Origin: Macquaria australasica
Taxonomy: Eukaryota; Chordata; Actinopteri; Centrarchiformes; Percichthyidae
DNA: 64,000 nt
Reading direction: 5' to 3'
Assembly (NCBI GenBank): GCA_005408345.1
Contig: SEMN01000490.1
Location: forward strand, 1-64,000
Below, in pieces: positions 54,114-64,000 of the stretch. The translations under genes were made by a program, and so were the position numbers. The notes under the pieces are model-generated. The model was not told the DNA's origin. It searched no databases and worked only from the letters and a program-made list of their open reading frames with translations. Position 1 is the stretch's first letter, and the number at the start of each line of letters is the position of its first letter.

Positions 54114-57100
54114 AATCCAGCGGTAGGTCAGTTTAATATTTCATTTGGTTGATGGACGGCGTCTGCTGCTCTGTGAGCCAAACATCATTACAACACACTA
54201 AGTGACTTAACTCTAATTAGAGCTGAAAATCACATTAAAGCTGCTCTGTGATACAGGAAGCAGCTCACCTTTTCCCAGCACTGGTTTGGGTTCCATTTTT
54301 GAAATGTATAGGGACCTTAAAACACCTAACTATTAGTGGTTAAAAATAATTACAAATCAAGTGTCAAGATATTTTCTAAGACAGATTGCACATATGACAA
54401 ACAAATAGCACAGCAGAAGTTATAGGTAGTGTTGAGCAAATCAAATATGGATGTTACCTTATTTTATCATGATACAATTATCTGTGATGTGTGTCTATAA
54501 TTTTATCCTACAGATTACTCATTTTCACTTGCCTACTAATACACATACTTCTCAGCAACAACACTAATAATCAATAATGATTTTGTGTCCTATTATTTGA
54601 CACTGCAACATAGAAAACAAAAGCATGGCACTGTTGCCAGTGATCCTGTGTGTTTGAATGTGTGTGTTTACGTGTATAATTTATGAATGATGAGGGAGTA
54701 AACAGTTTCCACTTTGATAACATGCTTTTGCACTTTGAATGCATGTGTGTGTGTGTGTTTGTGTGTAAGTGTGTGCAGTTCTGGTGCAGATGAATTAACA
54801 GCCTGTTTATGTGAATTCTGTTTCTTTGTTTCCTTCTTCCTTCACCTGTTTCTTTGTTTCTTTTTCGTTTGTTGGTCTGTTGGTGGTGTTAGAGGAAAGG
54901 TAAGGGGTCAAAATTAAAATGGTAAAGACGCTTTTATTTTAATGTTGCATGATCTAAATTTCAGTCTTGCTCAGGAGGTGGTATCAAATCCAAGTTCCAG
55001 GTCCGTTCACGCAATCCCACTTGTGCTGTTCATACAGATTGCTGAAGCAAATGTGTCATCACATCACCACAAGTATTACAACAAACATAAAACAATAACC
55101 TCCATTTTACTACTCATCTGCAACGTCAATGACTGCTATTTTAACAAACTAAAACAATAGAAAGTGCCTGTGGCATGCCACAGGCATACAGTAAGCCATC
55201 ATAAGCATTTAGGGGGAAGATTTCATTCAGAAGGAGGTGGAATCAGCAGTGAAAAACAGAAAGGTGTAGCAGAGGATATTGCAGAGTTTTGGAGATTTGG
55301 AGATGAACTACAAAGTGAAACAAAGCTGGGACAGAAAAAAAATCAAGGACTTGCAGTGGAGCAAACCACAAAACAAAAAATTGGTTCAAAACCCTGGATG
55401 CAATTTCGGGGGAGTGACTGGCTTGATTTTCTGAACAAAATGCAAATCCAAAGAAAAACATAGTGCCTCGCGAATTCTGAAAAGTTTCGTTTATGGAAAG
55501 TCTCAGGTCAGGGGTTGTTAACTTCTAGAAAAGGAAAGCTATCATTTGACTTGATGTGTCTAAGATTTCCTTCTCAGTAAATGTCCTCCCTGATTCTTGT
55601 CATAAAGGGCTGTAATACAGTAAATTAGTGAGGTGCTTTCTTCTCCTAAAACTTGCTATTCTGTAGTAGCTACCACACGATCATACTCTCTCCATCTGGA
55701 TGAACCATCTTGGATTGCTACTTTAAGCCTCCTTGTTGGAAACACAAACTTTTAAAACCCCACGAACCACCTCTCCCACCCCACCCCCTCATCCGTTCCC
55801 CTGCACAGCACCATGCTTCACCCATGGCAGGAGTCAGAGATGTCCTTGTTTTCTCCTCCCTCCATCCCTTCATCCCTCGCTGTGTTTCTGCTGAACAGAT
55901 GCCAGCGCTGGGTAAAGTCCTCTCCAGAGGGGCTGCCAGCAGCATATTGGTTTATAATTAATGAAATTAGGGCCGCTGTCTGCCGAGGAGGCTTCGGTCC
56001 CAGTGTAGGATAGACTGCTGCCTGCCAGGAAGACAGACGACTGGAGAGATAGAAGAGGACAGACAGAGAGAGACAGATGTAGTTGGATCATCGTCGATCC
56101 ACTGTAAGGCCACGGTGGTTTACTGAACCCATTCAGGATCTTCATCTACTTCATCAGTTTGTCTTCTTTTAAAAGTGGGATCTGGTCCAGTCGGTGACAC
56201 TGGTAGCTTTCTATAAACTTAAAGATACGCTCACACTAGTTTTTTTTTGTAGACCCCAATAGAGGCTGCAAGTCTTAACATACCCAACATCAATTTATTC
56301 CATTGGATTCACTTGCTGGGGCAAATGTGTGATGTTGACTGATTGCATGCTGTTTTGACAGAGCTGACCTTTGAGGGAACAGAGAGCCAGAGAGTCCAAC
56401 ATGGAGGAAGCTATCTTAGCTCATTAGCTGTGTTGCACCATCAAGTTTTATTTGACCTCCTCTGCCGGGGACTAAACTGCTCCACAAAAGAAGAATGATT
56501 TGCAGACAGTTATGAGACAGGAAAGGATGATACTAATACATCTTTTGAAGAAACTGTGGGTGCTTATTGTCCCGTTAGCGACCAAGATAACAAGTTCATA
56601 ACTGACAGATGGCAAGCTCCTTTTCCCCCCTTTCAATAACTCTTTACTGAATGAAATGATGTACAATCCTGAGAATAAAATGCCAGGTGGGGAATAAACA
56701 GGCTGGCTGGCTAGCGTATTAGCAGTTAGCTCGTCAGCTACAGTAGTTTACCTTTAACTAATACTGCGAGTAGTCAGAATGTCAGCTTCTACAACACAAA
56801 AATAGACTTTGATATAAGTCACAATTTTTGTAACTGGTAATCTGAGATGGGAAAGTCAAAAAACAAAGTCATCTCGAAGACAAACATGCAGTGAACATAA
56901 TGACGACGAGGACTCGCATCCAGCTCTGCTAGCCACTTCATAGCATTACATGCCTACGGACATAGGGAGAGCCCCTCAGCCCTGGCCGACATAGAAAAAT
57001 AACTGCTGGGCATGGGAGAGAGACTCAATTCCAAACTTTTAGATGTTGCTTGAACACATGGAAACCAAAAAAAAAAAAAAAAAGCACTTTATTGATGACA

Positions 57101-57470
57101 ACATCTCAATTAATCCAGTCATGTGCTCTCTGGAAATCCAGAAAAACACCCTTCCTTTAGCTCTTAATACTAAAGAAGTAACAGGATAACAAGTCGTTCT
57201 GAACCAAAAGGAACACACTAATTCCCCCATGGACTGCTAAATAAAATCAAATTGCGCATATTAAATATTGATACTTGAATTAATAATTTGGTACGCTTTG
57301 AATTAAATATTTAACATTATTTTGTGCAGATTACTTGACATTTATCAGCTGAAGTCCTGGGCTAGACGCTGCTGTTAAAAATAATGACCACAGTCACCAA
57401 CCTGAACAGAGAAGATGTGAGAAAACTAATAAGAACTCTAATAAAAGAGTGTAGTCACAGCTCAGCCATA

Positions 57471-57718
57471 GGCCTTTTTCACAGCAGACATTTTGACTTG
57501 TCACAGTGGGAAAAGCACAGGTGTTGCTATTTATAACATAAATTATGGTTTTGTTCTGTTCAAGTGTCCCAGTTACTCAGGACAGTGTGACAGTGAGCCA
57601 GCATGAATACCAGGACCCTGAAACTGATGCAGCTAAATGGAACATCATTCATTTGATTATTTACACCCGTGCTTTTTCCTACTGTGACATGTCAAAATGT
57701 CTTCTGTTAAAAAAACCT
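57471..57718 (+). mobile_element. MITE-like element, copy 2
   Basis: The left end GGCCTTTTTCACAGCAGACA TTTTGACTTGTCA and right end TGACATGTCAAAATGTCTTC followed by TGTTAAAAAAACC are imperfect inverted repeats of about 30 bp. The internal 190 bp has no coding capacity. It is of the same family as copies 1 and 3. Confidence 0.9.
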
Positions 57719-57837
57719 GTTGGGTTTGCTCTCCAGAAATAAAGTTACTGTGTGTATCTGTGCGTGTTTCGGAGTTTGTGAAAGAATAAAAGCTAGTTTT
57801 GGTCTGCGGATGATGGTGCGTTAATGACAGAGGTCAT

Positions 57838-57839
<2 letters not shown>

Positions 57840-57887
<48 letters not shown>
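57840..57887. repeat. (CA)n microsatellite
   Basis: About 24 AC units. Confidence 0.97.
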
Positions 57888-57889
<2 letters not shown>

Positions 57890-57894
<5 letters not shown>

Positions 57895-59017
57895 AACAAA
57901 TGTGGCATTAGCACTTTTACTTCCTCCACCACTGACACACACTCATGCCCACTAACCTTATTTTGGTCACTTGCGAGTTCTCCTCCCCCAGTTAATCCAG
58001 TTAGAGCTGCTGAATCTAGCAGCAGTCCTTAATGCTCTCCTGCTGTGCCGAACCTTCAATCCACCTGAATGTGACATGATACTGCTGCCACATACCGTAT
58101 ACACTGAGTTGAATAAGTATTACACACTCATTTGACCTTTACCCACACTTTTTTTGTTCTACAAAGTTAAATCTCCATGAAACTTGCTGTGGATATTCTT
58201 GGTGGATGAATCTGAATGTTTCTGTTTCCTGTGCCGTGATCACAGAAAATCATAGTGGAGTTGAAAGTGCATGATTAATATCAGCAAACATGAACAATGT
58301 CAAGGTTCAGGTACTACTTAGAGGTACTTTACTGGAATATATGGTCAATAAATAGATAGTCAATAATAAATAGCTTGGCAACTTAAAGGCAGCCCAGAGG
58401 GGCAAAGCAGGACAGCAGGTCAGAGACAGGCAACAACATGGGTAGCTGATAACAGGCAGGTTTATGGAAATAGGGAAGAGACTGGGAGTAACAGGGTTCA
58501 GAGCCAGGATCAGGATCAGGAGCAAGAAAAGGATGGCTGGAATGCTGTGGCAGATGAGCTATAGGTGATCTGGCAACCGGGAGCAGGAAAGTGGCTGTTA
58601 TTTATACACTGGGGCCAAATAAAGGAAAGAAGTTATAGGTGTGGCTCGATAAAGGAATAAGGAACAGGTGTGCCGAGTGCAGAAGGGTCAGGTGACTGGC
58701 GGGAAACTCAAGAGGGACAACTGGTGGACAGATGAGGAATGGCAGGGCCAAGAGGGGAAGAGAGTCTGAAGCTGGAGGGGGGCAATGTGAGACTGAAGAG
58801 GCACAGTGATCTGAAACAACACCTGGTTTGCACCTTGTTTTTTTAGTCATTGTTTGCTTGTATTAAAGGGTTACTTCACTGATTTTCCATGAGTTCACCA
58901 GTCATGGTTAGTACTACTCAGCATGTAAAAACAGCTGTATAATGTTTCACTTTAGTAATTTTGGCTTTGAAGAATTCAGCGTTTTTTGGAGCTTTTGATG
59001 TTTTTGCTGTGGTAACA
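57890..59017. other. Intergenic between MITE copies 2 and 3
   Basis: No gene is supportable. The stretch 58380-58800 is G/A-rich (many CAGG and GGCAGG phrases) and may be part of an unassigned repeat. Confidence 0.4.
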
Positions 59018-59248
59018 GGCCTTTGTCACAGCAAGCATTTTGACTTGTCATGGTAGGAAAAGCACAAGTGTTACTAATAACAATGGCTCTGTTCTGTTCA
59101 AGTGTCCCAGTAAGTCATGACAGTGTGACAGCAAGCCAGCATGCACAACTGAAGCAGCTAAATGGAATTCAGCCATCATCCATTTTAACATTTACACCTG
59201 TGCTTTTCCTACAGTGACATGTCAAAATGTCTTCTGTTAAAAAGGCCT
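59018..59248 (+). mobile_element. MITE-like element, copy 3 (most complete)
   Basis: It begins GGCCTTTGTCACAGCAAGCA TTTTGACTTGTCA and ends TGACATGTCAAAATGTCTTC then TGTTAAAAAGGCC, giving terminal inverted repeats of about 32 bp. Length is 231 bp. No clear target duplication was found (left flank GTGGTAACA, right flank TATGGTGCA). It looks like a non-autonomous DNA transposon, perhaps hAT-like. Confidence 0.9.
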
Positions 59249-62049
59249 ATGGTGCAGTGTATCAGTTGCTCATATCAGGGACACCTCTCCACAGATCATT
59301 ATTTTCAGATTCCACCTCTGCATGTCAAACTTGCAAACCAATCTGTGCAGCCAGCCACTGATAAATATTTCAGTTTGCTCCCTTCAAACTAGAGGCAAAA
59401 GTGAGTTGTAAGGGTGCAGACAAAGAAAGGGACAAAGTAAACTGGCAAAATAAATGTGGGTCTTGGTTGACACGCAGAAGATTCGGTAAATGTGCAGACT
59501 TCCTCTGTTTTCCGGCTCAGCTGCGTATCTGCTGCACCAACTCTCTCTTTAGAGCTTAGTGCAGACCCGACTTTCAGGCATCATGTTGAAAACGCATCTT
59601 GTTTGTCTCAAAACTTCACTGTTATGACATTTGTGTTCGATCACATTATAAACAGGCAGTGTGGCTGGCTGGCAATGCTGAACCACTAATTGTTATAATT
59701 GTTAACAGTTGCCTGAGCTGCATGTACGGGCTGCCTGGGCTGAAGATTGTGTGTGTATGTATTTGTGCATATGAACATGCTCATGAGCATATATCTGTGT
59801 GTGTGTGGCTTTGAATATAATATAAACCTACACTACGTGTGCATGCATGTGTGTGTACTTGTGTGTATATGTATTAACTTGTGTGTGATTACTACTCTGA
59901 GACTTCATCTCTCAGTTTACATCCCAGTTAAGCTTTAAACACTTGTGATTAGATATCAGAGAGACAGAGGAGAAGGAGGAAAGAAGAAGAAAATAATGAA
60001 AGAAGGAAGGGGGAACAAAAGAGTAAGGAAGAAAGAACAAAATCACATACATAACACATTTCTCCTACAGTGCCAGGTATTCCTATCGCTCCCATGCCTG
60101 TCCTTTAAATATGAATCTAAAGCCAGGAGGCAGTTAGCTTAGCTTAGCATAAATACTTCAAAATCTCTTTCCAAAAAACATGCTCTGTTATTCAGGGTAA
60201 TCCACAGAACATGCTGTTATCAGTTTTTATAGGGACAACTTCTTCTGGTAGAAAGTAGTGAGAACTGTTGACAGTATGTTCTGTGGATTATCTAGAATTA
60301 CTGGGACATTGTTTCTGGAAAGACACACTGCTATTGAAATTAAATGTATTAGCGTGGAGGCACAAATCTTAACACAACATACAACATCTTATTCTCATAT
60401 TTATAGTTTCATACCATTAGTTTCTTATGTTTAATACAATTTTCCATGAGTTGACAACTGTGCCTAAAGAGTGGAAACAACTGTGATTGACGGCTCTGCA
60501 AACAGCTTGCACCCTTCACCAAAGAAAGGTTACAAAATAGTGACACAAAAGTAAACTTGAAAATGAATCCAAACGGGGCACCAGTCGACATGCAGTAAAG
60601 AGTGCTGAGCTGTGGGCCCATGGCGGCACAGCGGAGGAACAGCCGGTGTTAATCCAACCCAGTAACGGTTCAGCAGGCTGCAGTGGGAACCAGTGGAGGA
60701 GGGAAGGAGCGTGAAATCCCCGACACCTGGTGGCTCTTTCTGCACAAGAGTCTGCAGCTGGTGTCGAGAGCCCACAGCCACACGGCCAGCTGTGCTTCCT
60801 CAACGGCTCCACTGGCTTACACCGAGGCTACATGGGCTGTTACTGGCCTGCTTGAGGAGTTAAAGACTTCACCTGTGGTCCAGTCACTTATCCACCTTCA
60901 ATCTTACAGTTATGATGCATTTTGTTTGATTACATATTGTAGAAATAAAGTTATCAATCATTACTAGGTTTCAGAGGAGTGTTCCAGTGTCCCATTAGTG
61001 TCTGAATCTGTTTTGAAAGCTTTTCACTTTTAGTTTTCACTTAGTTTTGCTAATTAGCAGCTTCAACCAAAAACAAGGTCAACGTTAAATTTATTGTCAT
61101 TCTCTCCACATAAAGTACTCAGTGTAGAGTCATTAACTGAGTAAGAAATGACGTTGTGCATGGAAGATACTGCACAAACTCTTCTTTTTCAAATAATAAT
61201 AGTTATATTGTTTTTAGGGAAGGTTTTTGTTTCCCAAAGCCTAAATACTGCTTTGCCACGCTATAAAGTATAACCCCCTAAGGGATTATTGCTAAATATT
61301 TTGCAGTTTATTTACACACTATAATCAAACTATATGTAGCATAGCATGCTACTAGCTTGTAAGTTAGCTAACATAAGTTTTAGTTGTTGGTGATGTAGGA
61401 CAAACAGGTTTGGAGGTTCAGAAAAGATTTGAGATTTAAGTTTGACTTAACAAGCTATATTTTTATTATAGAGCATACGTCATCAAATTTCAAAACAATG
61501 AAATTAACAAATTAAAATTAAAATGAGAAATAGCTGAAATTAGCTAAAATAAAAGTAAATAGTAAAATACCTTCATGCTCCATGAGTTTAAAAATGTGAA
61601 AAGTTGTTACCAAACTGGACTTCTTCCATAAGATGATTGCTTCTGTGAAAGTCTTTTGAAAGTCACCAAAGCTATCAAATATGGTGTGAAATCCAGGGCG
61701 GTGAAGCGAGCTCACTGTGCAATGACACATTTATTTACAGAGCGTGAATTAAGCCACTGCTGCCTTACATAACCACAGAATGCCTTAATAGCTTGTTGAC
61801 TCTCACTGTTGCTCGTCAGCAGGCCGGTTCTGCAGTCAGAGCTCAGGGAAACATTAAGAGGTACGATGACATAACTGATTTTTCTTGGTGGTGAAGAGAG
61901 AGTCGAGCTCCTTATTTGTGTGGTCGATCTACTTTCTACAGATTACATCCTGTGGCTTTTGATTAATACACCTATATCTTTACATGACAGCTAATGGATG
62001 GTTAAGTGAGTGATAATACATGATGTAATACACACAAAATAAAAAATAA
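59249..62049. other. Intergenic, no gene recognised
   Basis: TG-rich low-complexity DNA lies around 59740-59890 and a GA-rich tract (GGAGAAGGAGGAAAGAAGA) near 59968-60030. At about 60185-60300 there is a weak inverted phrase pair (CAGAACATGCTGTTATC and ACAGTATGTTCTGTGG). No exons are visible. Confidence 0.45.
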
Positions 62050-62255
62050 AAACAACAGGGGGCCCGAGGCACTGCCCTGTGGAACTCCACACGTTAAAGG
62101 TTGACTTTTAGATAAAATACTCTGAACCTCACCTCTCTGGCATCTGTGGGTTAAATATGAAACAAACCATTTTACCCATTACTGATAGCTTCTTAAGTAG
62201 CAGACAGTGGTTGACAGCATCAAATGCTCTTTGTAGAATAATTTCACATACTTTT
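62050..62255 (-). mobile_element. Degraded LINE reverse-transcriptase fragment
   Basis: On the minus strand the translation, read across frames, gives RAFDAVNHCLLLKKL (motif A region, near 62200-62250), then SYLTHRCQRGEVQ and CGVPQGSASGPL (motif B, near 62060-62100). Stops and frameshifts separate them. It is a short internal piece of a non-LTR reverse transcriptase of a different lineage from the one at 46.4 kb. Confidence 0.8.
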
Positions 62256-64000
62256 CCAGCATCAATCTCACCCCTTTTATGTACAGTAGTTTGTTAAGTA
62301 CAACAAACAACAGTGTATTGACTATGATTTCCAAGTTTAGGATAAAACGAAAAGTTTTTCTCATGATATTTAGCTTAACAAAACGTTCGTCAGTTGTAGA
62401 GAAACAATTAAAGTGAACCACATGAATCAACGAGAAACCCAAAAATAATTTGCCCATTCTTAAAGTTGTTCCAAAGCACAGACTAAACACTCTAATTTAG
62501 CTTTAAATTTACTTGCTGGCAAGTTTTTTATATAGCTTTTTACTACTTGAAATAAATGGAACGCTAAATGATCAAATTCCAGACTTTTAGAAGTTAAAGG
62601 CCTATTAGTCTTTAATTGTTTTTCATTTTCCCCTTAACGGGATTTGCTTTGAATGTCTTTTTGTGGGCGTAACAATGTTACTGGCTGAATGTAACGTGAT
62701 TTAGAGGCGCACATCAAAACCTGCTGGTCCGCCACTAATGCAGCAGAGCCGCCATAATTACATGTTTGTTTTTGAAGGAGATGTGATGTGGTTGTTTTCT
62801 GATTCGTTTCATCTTTTGGTGTTTTCACCATCTGTGTGTGTGTGTGTGTGTGTGTGTCATGGACCAAAAGTTGTGATGTTTAGTGTTACCATGTGTAGCT
62901 GATCACATATGTGACACCTTTAATACTTCTAATACTAATGTTCAATGAGACATTTTGAGGTGGAATTACCTTTTTTTTTTTTTTTTTTTAAATAACAGCA
63001 ACATTTCGAGTATTTTAATAACATTGTCAGCTTTGATAACTTCCATTAAAGGATTCACAAACTTAAACTGAGTGTGTGTGTGTTTACAAGAGCTATGCTA
63101 TGCTAGCTATGTAAAATTCAACAATTGCTGACAACAGACAGGGTAATAACTTTAAAATTCCCCTTTGTTGTCACTTCTAAATCAGTGGTTTAGAAAATAT
63201 GGGTTAAATTGTTAAAGACTATCAGATGGCTCGTGTGGTTGTCCTGTGCAAGTTGTGTCTAACAGAACTGTCGCGTCCCCAGATATTACAAATAAAGTTG
63301 GGGGGTAAAATGTTGGCCAAAACTATAAAAACAAAACCCAGACCGTAAAAAAAAGAACATTTTCTTCCTTTTTGACACTTAAAATGCTTAGGTTTGCCCT
63401 TTCTGTTTTACACACACACACACACACACACACAACTTTGCCTAATGAGGTTGCAATGCTTCACTGTACCCTTTTCGTTGCATACATGGCATTTCAACAC
63501 ACACACACACACACAGAAGTCTCCCAAACATCACACACAGTGCCACGTGTTGGCTTCACTGATTACCGTGTGTTGTGTTCAATGGTGTGTAAAGTGCTGC
63601 TGCTGCGAGTATTAGCCTGTTTATCAGAGTGTGTATTAACGTGCTGCAGCGCAGGGGCAGGAGGGACAGACCCTGTGTGTGTGTCTGAGCGTGCTAGCAG
63701 GGGATCACAGGTGTGTTTGCGAGCTCCACAGAGAGTCTCCTTCCCCCCCATAACCCCTATGCCCCCACCCTGGGTAATATCAGCCCATGGAGCACCTGCG
63801 TCCCTATCCCACAACACACACACACACACACCTCTAATGGCCCCGTATCAGCCTGCCATACGGCTCTAATAGCCAGCTGTGTGAGCAGAAATCCAGTGGA
63901 CCGTGCTGACACTCACTGATGCAGTTGTAATATTAGATGTGAGTTAACTATGACGAACACAGAAAAAACTAACACACTAAAAAACATTTTATGCTTTAGT
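62256..64000. other. Intergenic with several CA/TG tracts
   Basis: (TG)n is at 62833-62857, T-run 62970-62989, and (CA)n at 63411-63434, 63498-63515 and 63814-63831. No gene was found; the open frames here are products of the CA repeats. Confidence 0.5.

Larger units (their letters stand above)
52563..57470. other. Intergenic, no gene recognised
   Basis: I can support no exon. Notable are the two CA tracts at 53.8-54.1 kb, a C-rich stretch at 55760-55880 next to TTTATAATTAATGAAATTAG (about 55950-55970), and a fragment at 56840-57083 that ends in 17 A residues and may be the relic of an L1-type ORF1, which I cannot confirm. Confidence 0.5.

Noticed and set aside
55164..55463. A 99-codon plus-strand open frame of ordinary amino-acid composition
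   Set aside because: There is no recognisable domain, splice context, promoter or polyadenylation support; length is within chance expectation for this much sequence.
56840..57083. Possible L1 ORF1 relic ending in an A-run
   Set aside because: The translation has several stops and only a vague resemblance; the 17-A tract alone is not enough to call an element.
63372..63869. A 165-codon plus-strand open frame near the right end
   Set aside because: It runs through three CA microsatellites (poly Thr-His translation) and has no splice or protein-family support.

Overview
The window is nuclear DNA of a ray-finned fish, most likely a percomorph. It has intron-bearing genes, a cluster of fish-type methionine-rich gamma-M crystallins, tandem 5S rRNA genes, Tc1/mariner and CR1/L1-type elements typical of teleosts, and dense (CA)n microsatellites. 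The species cannot be fixed from the sequence.

Layout. At 1-1.3 kb a Tc1 transposase remnant abuts two tandem 5S rRNA units. At 2.5-6.2 kb lie a weak candidate spliced transcript, a fold-back palindrome, a tRNA-like sequence and four 140-bp tandem repeats derived from another tRNA. At 6.3-7.1 kb (minus) are three 3' exons of an unidentified conserved protein. At 9.0-14.6 kb (minus) is a complete 12-coding-exon etv5 gene (ETS factor of the PEA3 group, 513 aa), with its probable 5' exon and promoter near 15.7-15.9 kb.

At 19-37.5 kb is a lens crystallin cluster: a gammaS-like pseudogene (-), an intact gammaS-like gene (-), then five gamma-M genes (-,+,+,+,-). Every intact gene has the classical three exons: a tiny exon coding M-G-K or a variant, then one exon per Greek-key domain. 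The gamma-M promoters have TATA boxes about 45-55 bp before the start codon. Four of them carry Maf-like sites a further 45-50 bp upstream. A Tc1/mariner element of about 1.55 kb sits between the two gammaS loci.

At 42.0-45.7 kb (minus) is a complete boll (boule) gene of 10 coding exons (309 aa), a germ-cell RNA-binding protein of the DAZ family. Upstream of it is a GATAAAAAGTCA-type minisatellite split by a 5'-truncated non-LTR retrotransposon (46.4-47.7 kb), then a 5'-truncated L1 tail (48.5-49.05 kb). From 49 to 64 kb I see no gene. That stretch holds three copies of one MITE-like element, many CA/TG microsatellites, a degraded LINE fragment and some possible conserved non-coding segments.

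The exon models of etv5, boll and six crystallins were built by hand. In each, phases agree at every junction and the total length is a multiple of three. I found no operon-like or wholly new gene system. The most interesting signals are regulatory (shared crystallin promoter layout, an everted repeat, an inverted SOX-type pair) and structural (tRNA-derived tandem array, palindrome, a microsatellite serving as the boll splice-acceptor tract).
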